Assembly (NCBI GenBank): GCA_031553975.1
Contig: JAVBKP010000035.1
Location: 1 to 13,079, forward strand
DNA: 13,079 bases
Direction: 5' to 3'
DNA from: JAVBKP01 sp031553975
GTDB lineage: Bacteria > Bacillota > Clostridia > Peptostreptococcales > Anaerovoracaceae
Shown: in pieces, positions 7,684 to 13,079 of the stretch
How positions within the stretch are numbered: position 1 is the first letter of the stretch
How the letters are laid out: every line of letters starts with the position of its first letter
Notes under the pieces: generated by a model
Database searches by the model: none
Seen by the model: only the letters and a program-made list of their open reading frames with translations
Told to the model about the DNA's origin: nothing
Program-made: the position numbers and the translations under genes

Positions 7684-9141
7684 TTATAGTATCTCAGATA
7701 AGAGCCGAGCAATTGATTCTTTGAACTTTATGAAGAGAGAACGCTTGTCATATAGCTCTTTTGTCAATTCGATACAGTGCTTCATATCCTCTTCAAACAG
7801 AAGCTCGTGCTCTGCTACTTTTTCCTCATCGTAGATGAAGGCGTTGGTCTCGAAATTTAGTTTAAAACTTCGGATATCAAAGTTGGCACTGCCGATGGAG
7901 GCAATTTCACCATCTACTGTTATGGTCTTTGCATGTAAGAACCCGTTGTTGTAGATATACGCCTTGGCACCAAAATCTAAAAGTTCGCCTATATAGGAAT
8001 AGGTGGCCCAGTAGACAAATATGTGGTCTGGCATACAAGGGATCATGATTCTCACATCCACACCAGAAAGAACAGCACTTTTTAGGGCTTCTATAATACT
8101 GGCGTCTGGAACAAAATAAGGAGTCTGTATATAGATTCGCTCTTTGGCAGAAGAAATCATGCGCAAATAACCGTATTTGATGTCTTGCCGAGGGCTATCA
8201 GGACCTGAGGAGATAATTTGTACCCCTGTATTTCCTGTATATAGCTTATTTTCAAACACAGAAGGGAGCTCCAGTACTTCTTTTGCAGAAAATCTCCAAT
8301 CCAATGTGAATCGCATGTTCAGGTCATACACAGAACTACCTTCGATTTTGATATGGGTGTCTCGCCAGTGTCCAAATTTTTTCTTTTGGTCGATATATTC
8401 TAACCCGATATTAAACCCACCTGTGTAGCCTATATTTCCGTCTATAATGACGATTTTGCGGTGGTTTCGATAGTTGAGCTTAAGATTGATAAATTTTAGC
8501 TTAGAGGGGAAAAAATAGGCATATTTCCCACCAGCGTTTTTAAACGCAACCAGACGACTTCTTGTTATCTGATTACACCCCATGGCATCTAGTAACAATC
8601 TGATTTCTACGCCTTCTTTTGCTTTTTCTGTCAGTAGTTCTAAGAATTTTCGCCCTAATCGATCATCTTTTATGATGAAATACGTAATATTAATGTATTT
8701 TTTTGCATTTTTAATATCGTGAAACAATGATTCAAATTTTTTGGTGCCATCTGTGAAAAATTCTATTGCGTTGTCCTGTGAGAAATACGCATTGGCCATG
8801 TTGCCTAGATGGATCATATCTTTCCATACATCAGAGGCATCTTTTGTAAAGGTAAAATTGTTGTTGTTGATGCTATCTATTTGTAGATCCAACGAGCTGT
8901 GAATGAGTTTTTGCTCGCTGTTGCTGTATTTGGAAATTTTGTACCGACTGATGTTTTGGGCAAAGAACAAATATAAGAGTACGCCTACCCCCGGAAATAA
9001 AAATAACACCATTAGCCAAGCTAAGGTGGTAGAAGGGTTTTTGCGCTCTAAGAATAGCACTGAGAAGGCAAAGATAAGATTTAATGTTATGAGAAAGGTA
9101 TAGCTAGTAAGAAAGCTGAAAATATACCCTGGTATTTGCAT
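7684..9141 (-). CDS. cls: Cardiolipin synthase
   Basis: This membrane enzyme of the phospholipase D superfamily joins two phosphatidylglycerols into cardiolipin plus glycerol. The product has 485 residues, normal for ClsA-type enzymes. Two N-terminal membrane helices lie at about 11-31 and 39-60, with ERKNPSTTLAWLMVLFLFPGVG between and across them, a family hallmark. Two catalytic HKD motifs are intact: H227/K229/D234 in NHRKIVIIDG, followed by GYTGGFNIG; and H403/K405/D410 in LHAKTITVDG, followed by SIGSANFDIRSF. The ATG is preceded by AGGAGG (9147-9152, minus strand) at 5 bases. The thioredoxin gene ends 28 bases upstream on the same strand, so the two probably form one transcript. Cardiolipin synthases are often relevant to membrane curvature and sporulation; that link here is inferred. 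Confidence 0.95.
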   Translation of the reverse strand: MQIPGYIFSFLTSYTFLITLNLIFAFSVLFLERKNPSTTLAWLMVLFLFPGVGVLLYLFFAQNISRYKISKYSNSEQKLIHSSLDLQIDSINNNNFTFTKDASDVWKDMIHLGNMANAYFSQDNAIEFFTDGTKKFESLFHDIKNAKKYINITYFIIKDDRLGRKFLELLTEKAKEGVEIRLLLDAMGCNQITRSRLVAFKNAGGKYAYFFPSKLKFINLKLNYRNHRKIVIIDGNIGYTGGFNIGLEYIDQKKKFGHWRDTHIKIEGSSVYDLNMRFTLDWRFSAKEVLELPSVFENKLYTGNTGVQIISSGPDSPRQDIKYGYLRMISSAKERIYIQTPYFVPDASIIEALKSAVLSGVDVRIMIPCMPDHIFVYWATYSYIGELLDFGAKAYIYNNGFLHAKTITVDGEIASIGSANFDIRSFKLNFETNAFIYDEEKVAEHELLFEEDMKHCIELTKELYDKRSLFIKFKESIARLLSEIL

Positions 9142-9169
9142 TGTATCCTCCTCAAAAGAAAGGAGACGC

Positions 9170-9496
9170 TTATAAAAGCGCCTCTAGTTTTTCTTCCATA
9201 CTAGGCTGCGGAATAGCGCCTGTAACTCGTTCAACCAATTCGCCGTTTTTGACAAAGAATAGAGTAGGAATACTCATGACTTTGTTTGTAATTGCCGTTG
9301 TTTTGTGATCGTCTATATTAAGCTTGCAGAATTTGATTTTTCCGTCGTATTTTTCAGCCAATTCCTCTACGACAGGAGCAATCATTTTGCAAGGACCGCA
9401 CCAATCCGCATAAAAATCTACGAGAACCGGAATATCTGACTGCATTACTTCTGATTTATAAGTGTCGCTGGTTAGTTGAATAATCTTTTCTGACAT
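9170..9496 (-). CDS. trxA: Thioredoxin
   Basis: This is a small cytoplasmic dithiol protein of 108 residues that reduces protein disulfides and is recycled by thioredoxin reductase. It has the classic active site ADWCGPCKM with Cys33 and Cys36, the buried Asp27 in VLVDFYA, the cis-proline Pro77 in SIPTLFFVKNG, and a C-terminal Gly-rich turn VTGAIPQ. The start is the ATG at 9496-9494 (minus strand). The ATG five codons earlier (9511) is part of the sequence containing GGAGG (9505-9509), which is the ribosome binding site for the second ATG at 8 bases. It is the first gene of a likely trx-cls transcript. It lacks any signal peptide. An extra Cys57 lies in FCKLNID. The symbol is by family; other thioredoxin paralogues may exist elsewhere in the genome. 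Confidence 0.95.
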   Translation of the reverse strand: MSEKIIQLTSDTYKSEVMQSDIPVLVDFYADWCGPCKMIAPVVEELAEKYDGKIKFCKLNIDDHKTTAITNKVMSIPTLFFVKNGELVERVTGAIPQPSMEEKLEALL

Positions 9497-9504
9497 TTGT
9501 GATT

Positions 9505-9509
9505 CCTCC
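9505..9509 (-). promoter_or_regulatory. Ribosome binding site deciding the thioredoxin start
   Basis: The minus strand reads GGAGG here, 8 bases before the ATG at 9496. It overlaps the alternative upstream ATG (9511), which has no site of its own. Confidence 0.8.
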
Positions 9510-9530
9510 ATTTAATAATTCATCCACAAT

Positions 9531-9539
9531 AGTATACCA
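9531..9539 (-). promoter_or_regulatory. Extended -10 promoter of thioredoxin-cardiolipin synthase
   Basis: On the minus strand, TGGTATACT gives a TGn plus a TATACT hexamer (5 of 6 matches to consensus). No strong -35 is present at 17 bases, which is typical of extended -10 promoters. The leader would be about 28 bases. Confidence 0.5.
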
Positions 9540-9617
9540 TATGTAGGCGAATTTTACTACATTAATTTCATTAACCACTATATATGAAAAATATGTCAAA
9601 AATATGTCTTAGAGGCA

Positions 9618-9684
9618 AACACAAGGGGACGGTTCCTGTGTGTCTCAATCATCTCAAGACACACAGGAACCGTCCCCTTGTGTT
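9618..9684 (+). repeat. Palindromic GGGGACGGTTC repeat, copy 2
   Basis: The left arm (9618-9645) and right arm (9657-9684) are perfect 28-base inverted repeats around an 11-base loop. It shares AACACAAGGGGACGGTTC with copy 1. It lies between the end of the LysM gene and the promoter of thioredoxin, so it could act as a terminator for the former. The perfection of both arms suggests a recent copy or selection for folding. The arrangement fits a non-autonomous REP/MITE-like element; the transposase must be elsewhere. Confidence 0.9.
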
Positions 9685-9700
9685 AAATAATAACTGGAGT

Positions 9701-10426
9701 TTAATTACAAAATGGAATGCACATCTGTTGACCTGGCATTAGGTTGCATAAGTCTAGATGTGGGTTGCAACATTGCAATACAGCGAATGTATGACCGCTG
9801 GCTGCTTGGATTTTTTTAATTGTATCATCCTTCTTTATTGTATATACAGAGCCGCATTTGCATTGCAACATGTCAGGCATTTCTTGTACAGGCATTGTTA
9901 TTCCAGGCATCCCGATAGGACTAGTAGTAGGATTAGTAGGAAGAACAGGAAAGTTGGATTCTGGTGAAACATATTGGTTTGGACTTGTATTGGGGCGGGG
10001 GGCATATTGGCCAAGACTTGGTCCTGGCTGAGATATTGGCATAATTGGAGTTGGCATAGGCATAGGCATAGGATATGGTGTAGCTATTGGTGTGGGCATA
10101 GGGTATGGTGTAGCCACCGGTTCAGGCATTGGAAAAGGAACGGGTTGCGGCATCGGCATTGTTGGAGCCGGCTGAGGCATTGGCATTGGCGCTATTGGTT
10201 GCGGCATTACAGGCGTAGGCATTGGTGATACACCCGGGATGCAGATTGCTGAACCAACCTGAAGGTTGTATGGGTCAATGCTAGGATTGGCTTGTAGCAA
10301 TAATTCTATAGATATATTGTGCCTTCTTGCTATTAAGTAAAGTGTGTCCCCATGATTGATTTGGTACATCGAACCATTACAATTGTTTGGAAGTGGCATG
10401 CCTGCAAATGAATTCATGTTCTCCAT
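9701..10426 (-). CDS. LysM-domain protein with Pro/Met-rich linker and Cys-rich C-terminus
   Basis: This 241-residue protein has no signal peptide or membrane segment. An N-terminal LysM domain (20-64: YQINHGDTLYLIARRHNISIE..., ending QVGSAICIPG) should bind N-acetylglucosamine polymers such as peptidoglycan or cortex. Residues 66-185 are a low-complexity linker of repeated MPMPQP/PYPMPTPIA units, then Pro/Asn-rich sequence. Residues 189-241 form a second, divergent LysM-like module (VYTIKKDDTIKKIQ... NLMPGQQMCIPFCN) with seven cysteines, including CKC and CC. LysM plus a Pro-rich region without a signal peptide recalls mother-cell spore proteins such as SafA, so a coat or cortex role is possible but inferred. 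The start ATG follows AGAGAGG at about 9 bases. It diverges from the protease gene across a 112-base gap. A weak sigma-E/K-like match (ATA then CATATTCAT) lies upstream but is not convincing. Confidence 0.85.
   Translation of the reverse strand: MENMNSFAGMPLPNNCNGSMYQINHGDTLYLIARRHNISIELLLQANPSIDPYNLQVGSAICIPGVSPMPTPVMPQPIAPMPMPQPAPTMPMPQPVPFPMPEPVATPYPMPTPIATPYPMPMPMPTPIMPISQPGPSLGQYAPRPNTSPNQYVSPESNFPVLPTNPTTSPIGMPGITMPVQEMPDMLQCKCGSVYTIKKDDTIKKIQAASGHTFAVLQCCNPHLDLCNLMPGQQMCIPFCN
10015..10215. repeat. Degenerate short tandem repeats encoding the Pro/Met-rich linker
   Basis: On the plus strand GGCATAGGCAT-like hexamer repeats and two copies of a longer GGNTATGGTGTAGC unit occur (about 10072-10085 and 10100-10115). 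They are in frame with the LysM gene and encode alternating Pro-Met-Pro units. Such tracts commonly vary in length between strains. Confidence 0.7.
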
Positions 10427-10505
10427 GATATATTACCTCTCTTTTAATGAATATGTAGCAATCGCTCTTGTATATTATTTAAAAAAACCAAAATGTGTGA
10501 TAAAA

Positions 10506-10511
10506 TATAAT
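10506..10511 (+). promoter_or_regulatory. Possible -10 element for the M50-TraX-DUF2726 run
   Basis: A perfect TATAAT lies 28 bases before the ATG at 10539. No recognisable -35 lies 16-18 bases upstream, where the sequence is A-rich. It is therefore only a moderate candidate. Confidence 0.4.
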
Positions 10512-10538
10512 GAGTTTTGTAAAAGAAAAGGGGAAAAC

Positions 10539-11225
10539 ATGGATATTCTAGGAATAATAATGGATAAGATAATGATACTGCCAGGTATTATAATTGCACT
10601 GAGCTTTCATGAATTTGGTCATGCAAAGATGGCGGATATGTTAGGTGATTCGACACCTAGGAGTTATGGGAGGGTCACATTAAATCCAATAGCCCATATC
10701 GATATAGTGGGAATGATTGCCCTGCTCCTAGCTGGATTTGGTTGGGGAAAGCCAGTGCCAATTGATGGGTATAACTTTAAACACCAAAGAAGAGATCACA
10801 TGTTGGTGTCCATAGCTGGGGTGGCTATGAACTTTTTCTTAGCATTTATTTTTATGGGACTGGTAAAAATAATCACCCTAATTGATTTTAATGCACTAGG
10901 AGCCAGTGAGTCTATGTTTAGGTTTTTAGATCAAATGGTGAGCCTATTGATGTATACTGTACACATCAACTTTGTGCTCATGGTATTCAATCTACTTCCA
11001 ATACCGCCACTAGATGGATTTAATCTAGTAGGGGAAGCTCTGAATCTCAAAGAAAAAGGTTTATTTTATCCTATTTATCAAAAAGGATCCCTCATATTGC
11101 TATTGCTATTTGCAAGCAGTGCTGTTAGTACTAACCTAGGCATAGGAAACTTTAATATTATCGGCATGGTCATTGGACCCGTGGTAGGTTTTTTTGATAA
11201 TTTTGCATATAATATCTTTTTTTAA
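10539..11225 (+). CDS. Site-2-protease-type membrane metalloprotease (peptidase M50 family)
   Basis: This is a polytopic zinc protease of 228 residues. The start is the ATG at 10539, with AAGGGG (10528-10533) 5 bases before it; longer readings would run into the divergent LysM gene's start. Zinc ligands are visible: HEFGH (H24, E25, H28) in the first membrane helix, and Asp159 in NLLPIPPLDGFN in a later helix, the canonical LDG motif. The sequence GRVTLNPIAHIDIVG after the HExxH is also typical. There is no PDZ or CBS domain, so it belongs to the small minimal-core group and not to RseP, and it is not clearly SpoIVFB. About five or six membrane segments are predicted. Substrates are unknown for this group. 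It is followed after only ~15 bases by the TraX-family gene, so the two are probably co-transcribed. Confidence 0.93.
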   Translation: MDILGIIMDKIMILPGIIIALSFHEFGHAKMADMLGDSTPRSYGRVTLNPIAHIDIVGMIALLLAGFGWGKPVPIDGYNFKHQRRDHMLVSIAGVAMNFFLAFIFMGLVKIITLIDFNALGASESMFRFLDQMVSLLMYTVHINFVLMVFNLLPIPPLDGFNLVGEALNLKEKGLFYPIYQKGSLILLLLFASSAVSTNLGIGNFNIIGMVIGPVVGFFDNFAYNIFF

Positions 11226-11240
11226 AGAGTTGGAGTCATG

Positions 11241-12113
11241 ATGGAACGAAATGTAGAAATAAGATCAAATCCAGCTTTGACAGGCTTCTCGATTAAGTTA
11301 ATTGCCATTGTTGCCATGACATTTGATCATGTGGGGGCTGTATTCTTCCCTATGGAAGATTGGTTTAGAATCATTGGGCGCATGACTATGCCTATTATGT
11401 GCTATTTTATAGCAGAAGGGTATTTTTACACTAAAAATAAAAAGAAGTACGCCATGAGGCTTTTGGGGTTTGCCATACTATCTCAAATCCCATACCAGCT
11501 ATGCTTTGCCAATCATGGTATAGGGGGCAACGTGTTTTGGACGTTGCTGCTCGGTATGCTTTCTATTTGGAGTTTTGAGAGTATTTGCCTGAAAATTGGT
11601 TATAATTGGGGTATTGGTCTTGGCATATTGGTCACATTTCCCATTTTGTACATAGCAGAGCATTTTCCGATTCTTATTTTTGATCAAGGGCTAAAGTTTA
11701 GCCTAGTCGCAACCGATTATGGAATGGTAGGGGTTGTTGCCATATTTTTGGCAGGCTTGGTCGGGATAGCAAAACGGTATTTTGAAAACAATCCTGACAA
11801 ATTCAACGGATTCTCAATCAAGGTGAATTATGATGTCATGCAAAAATGGATTATTCAGATTCCATTGACCTTTATCATTTGGTATGAATATACTTCCTAT
11901 GGAATACTAAACGAGTTATACTATATTATGCTTTCAGGCTTTGATGGATTGGTGTTTTTGCTAAGACGTCTTGGACCAATGTTTGGCTCAGTGGTATTGA
12001 TGTTCTATGGTGGGGCCCGAGGCAACAACGCATGGATAGCCAAATATCTATTTTACTTGTATTACCCGTTGCATTTGGGTATAATTAGCCTGATAATGTA
12101 TATTTTTATCTGA
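11241..12113 (+). CDS. TraX-family integral membrane protein (acyltransferase-like)
   Basis: The product has 290 residues with about eight hydrophobic segments. The N-terminal block matches the TraX family: SIKLIAIVAMTFDHVGAVF, then WFRIIGRMTMPIMCYFIAEGY, YTKNKKKYAMRLLGFAILSQIPY. A charged DH in the first helix and the GR..MP.....AEG motif resemble membrane acyltransferases. TraX of the F plasmid N-acetylates pilin; chromosomal copies in Firmicutes occur far from conjugation genes and their substrate is unknown. Two adjacent ATGs exist (11238 and 11241). GGAG at 11232-11235 is better spaced for 11241, but one extra Met is possible. It sits between the M50 protease and the DUF2726-like gene, with gaps of about 15 and 16 bases, so an operon is likely. 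No other conjugation gene is near. Confidence 0.88.
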   Translation: MERNVEIRSNPALTGFSIKLIAIVAMTFDHVGAVFFPMEDWFRIIGRMTMPIMCYFIAEGYFYTKNKKKYAMRLLGFAILSQIPYQLCFANHGIGGNVFWTLLLGMLSIWSFESICLKIGYNWGIGLGILVTFPILYIAEHFPILIFDQGLKFSLVATDYGMVGVVAIFLAGLVGIAKRYFENNPDKFNGFSIKVNYDVMQKWIIQIPLTFIIWYEYTSYGILNELYYIMLSGFDGLVFLLRRLGPMFGSVVLMFYGGARGNNAWIAKYLFYLYYPLHLGIISLIMYIFI

Positions 12114-12129
12114 AAGGAAAAAAGAGAAA

Positions 12130-12687
12130 ATGACATTTTTTATGTTTTTCACCATGGCTATTACTATTATAATCATGGGTATAGCATACGCTGATGCTAA
12201 TACAAAGTTAAAGTCCCGCAGAGAGAGCAAGGGCGATGGGATTAAAAAGCTAAAAACAGATGCAACAGGAAAGTATCCAGTAGCAGTGAGAACTGCGTTT
12301 CTTAACTACAATGAATTGCCTTTTTATGAGGCGCTAATGACATTTTTGCCAGCAGAGGTAATTGTGTGCCCTAAAATAAGTCTACTCAATGTACTGACAG
12401 TAAATCCAGGCTCAGGATGGAAAGAAGAAGATGTGGCCACCTTAGCAGATAAAAAAGTGGATTTTCTCATTTGTGACGCATCTACTATGAAACCCATGAT
12501 TGCAATAGAAATTGGTCTTACCGCTGTGAACGAAATGGAAGAGTTCAAAGAAAAGCTTTGTCGTGATGCAGGACTGAGATTTTTAAGATACCCTACAAAG
12601 GATCGTTATACGAAAGAGGACATTTCCTCCCTGTTAGATAACCATTTCCCTAAAAAGGAAAAGGTAGCATCTTTCGATAGTCTATAA
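12130..12687 (+). CDS. Membrane-anchored DUF2726-like protein
   Basis: The product has 185 residues. A hydrophobic N-terminal anchor (about 3-21) and a basic linker (26-48) precede a cytoplasmic domain with the DUF2726 pattern: LNYNELPFYEALMTFLP, VIVCPKISLLNVLTV, KKVDFLICD (Asp111) and MIAIEIG (Glu127), then a helix and RFLRYP. That order (E, then D, then ExE-like strand) suggests a PD-(D/E)XK nuclease-like fold. The usual ELDD..H segment is here IEIGLTAVN, so nuclease activity may be lost. Function is unknown in the family. The start ATG follows AAAGGA (12113-12118) at 11 bases. It overlaps nothing and lies 16 bases after the TraX-family gene. Family assignment is by recalled pattern and is moderately sure. 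Confidence 0.7.
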   Translation: MTFFMFFTMAITIIIMGIAYADANTKLKSRRESKGDGIKKLKTDATGKYPVAVRTAFLNYNELPFYEALMTFLPAEVIVCPKISLLNVLTVNPGSGWKEEDVATLADKKVDFLICDASTMKPMIAIEIGLTAVNEMEEFKEKLCRDAGLRFLRYPTKDRYTKEDISSLLDNHFPKKEKVASFDSL

Positions 12688-12694
12688 TCTCATC

Positions 12695-12723
12695 TTGACA
12701 TGTTGAAAAATAAGTGGTACTAT
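12695..12723 (+). promoter_or_regulatory. Sigma-A promoter of nrdD
   Basis: A perfect TTGACA (12695-12700) is followed by 17 bases and TACTAT (12718-12723), with TGG just before the -10 giving an extended -10. The start would be near 12730, leaving a leader of about 90 bases before the ATG. The only gene downstream is nrdD. Confidence 0.65.
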
Positions 12724-12732
12724 ATATTGTGT
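12717..12732 (+). promoter_or_regulatory. NrdR box 1
   Basis: GTACTATATATTGTGT matches the NrdR box ACACTATATATTGTGT at 14 of 16 positions (consensus from memory, acaCwATATaTwGtgt). It covers the -10 of the promoter, the usual place for repression by NrdR, the ATP-cone repressor of ribonucleotide reductase genes. Confidence 0.65.
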
Positions 12733-12746
12733 AAACAGAAAAGTTA

Positions 12747-12768
12747 AGCACTATATAGTGCCTTTTTT
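12747..12768 (+). terminator. Rho-independent terminator (overlaps NrdR box 2)
   Basis: GCACT (12748-12752) pairs with AGTGC (12757-12761) around a 4-base AT loop, followed by six Ts (12763-12768). The stem is short. It may end the M50-TraX-DUF2726 transcript. It also lies downstream of the nrdD promoter, so it could attenuate nrdD. Confidence 0.5.
12748..12763 (+). promoter_or_regulatory. NrdR box 2 (partial match)
   Basis: GCACTATATAGTGCCT matches the box at about 12 of 16 positions; its own palindrome CACTATATAGTG is 2 bp shorter than the consensus. It starts exactly 31 bp after box 1, leaving a 15-bp linker. That is the spacing typical of paired NrdR boxes, about three helical turns. Confidence 0.5.
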
Positions 12769-12819
12769 ATGTAAATAGATAAATTAAAACAGAATACAAA
12801 CCAGAGAAAGAGGGACGAA

Positions 12820-13079
12820 ATGCAGCAAATTATTAAACGAGACGGATCTACGGTGGATTTTAATGAAAAGAAAATAACGGCCGCCATTGAAAATGCTATG
12901 CTCGAAACTGTTGATGGACTAGATTCTACCTTGGCACAAGGAATCGCATCTAAGATTCAAAAGAAACTTGAAAAAGAGGACAGGCAGATTAAGGTAGAGG
13001 AACTGCAAGACCTAGTAGAAGAGTTTTTGATGGCAAGTGAAAAAAAAGATGCTGCTAAAAGATATATCATATATCGATA
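12820..13079 (+). CDS. nrdD: Anaerobic ribonucleoside-triphosphate reductase, N-terminal ATP-cone (3' end outside the window)
   Basis: Only 86 residues are visible. They form an ATP-cone: QQIIKRDGSTVDFNEKKITAAIENAM at the start, the regulatory nucleotide-binding signature KRDG..V.F, then IKVEELQDLVEEFLM and KRYIIYR at the end. The ATP-cone is shared by NrdD, NrdA/NrdJ and NrdR. The phrase AAKRYIIYR followed by continued coding is typical of class III NrdD, the oxygen-sensitive glycyl-radical enzyme that makes dNTPs. The NrdR-like boxes upstream support a reductase gene; NrdR itself has a zinc ribbon before the cone, which is absent here. The ATG is preceded by AGAGGG (12809-12814) at 5 bases. 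A class I or II reductase cannot be fully excluded without the catalytic domain. Confidence 0.8.
   Translation, partial: MQQIIKRDGSTVDFNEKKITAAIENAMLETVDGLDSTLAQGIASKIQKKLEKEDRQIKVEELQDLVEEFLMASEKKDAAKRYIIYR

Noticed and set aside
9594..9599. Minus-strand TTGACA as a thioredoxin -35
   Set aside because: The hexamer 17 bases downstream reads GGTTAA, which is not a -10. The extended -10 at 9531-9539 is closer to the gene and better.
10015..10215. CRISPR-like array
   Set aside because: The repeats are short, degenerate and in frame, with no spacers of uniform length and no cas genes.
9974..10228. Trp/His/Arg-rich plus-strand reading frame
   Set aside because: It is the antisense of the MPMP-repeat linker of the LysM gene; its odd composition is fully explained by that repeat.
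10356..10538. N-terminal extension of the M50 protease
   Set aside because: It overlaps the divergent LysM gene and its ribosome binding site, and adds no family sequence. ATG 10539 has a good site.
11241..12113. TraX as a sign of a conjugative element
   Set aside because: No relaxase, type IV secretion, integrase or attachment-site signals are present. TraX-family genes are common as lone chromosomal genes in Firmicutes.

Overview
The window looks like chromosomal DNA of an anaerobic, endospore-forming, Gram-positive bacterium of the Clostridia. The evidence is a full-length spoIVA (spore-coat ATPase, found only in endospore formers), two S-layer-homology (SLH) surface proteins, an anaerobic-type ribonucleotide reductase start (nrdD), strong GGAGG-type ribosome binding sites, TTG starts, and an A+T-rich base composition. 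No rRNA, tRNA, CRISPR array, transposase or phage gene is visible. No stretch without a gene exceeds 300 bases.

Layout, left to right. (1) 2-1483, +: the 3' part of a secreted protein with a carboxypeptidase-regulatory-like beta-sandwich and C-terminal SLH repeats, then a terminator. (2) 1678-3156, +: spoIVA with a TTG start, flanked by a possible sigma-E promoter and a strong terminator. (3) 3304-4731, +: a secreted protein with N-terminal SLH repeats and a C-terminal transglutaminase-like domain with a visible Cys-His-Asp triad; it has its own extended -10 promoter and terminator. (4) 4876-7585, +: a two-component pair, an OmpR-family regulator overlapping a large multi-spanning histidine kinase. 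A direct repeat upstream could be the regulator's own operator. (5) 7684-9496, -: thioredoxin followed by cardiolipin synthase, probably one operon. (6) 9701-10426, -: a small LysM protein with a Pro/Met-rich linker and Cys-rich C-terminus, possibly a spore-coat or cortex-associated protein. (7) 10539-12687, +: a tightly packed three-gene run of a site-2-protease-type membrane metalloprotease, a TraX-family membrane protein, and a membrane-anchored DUF2726-like protein. (8) 12820-end, +: the N-terminal ATP-cone of nrdD. It is preceded by a good sigma-A promoter and two NrdR-box-like palindromes spaced 31 bp start to start.

Most of the window concerns the cell envelope and sporulation: S-layer-anchored proteins, SpoIVA, cardiolipin synthesis, a LysM protein, an intramembrane protease and an envelope-sensing type of kinase. 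Two copies of a palindromic GGGGACGGTTC repeat lie in intergenic gaps (7600-7661 and 9618-9684). They look like non-autonomous repeats of the kind moved by Y1 (RAYT/IS200-like) transposases.

I found no clear new defence or mobile system. The best leads are the NrdR-box/promoter/terminator overlap before nrdD, the pair of palindromic repeats, the SLH-transglutaminase beside spoIVA, and the M50-TraX-DUF2726 gene run.
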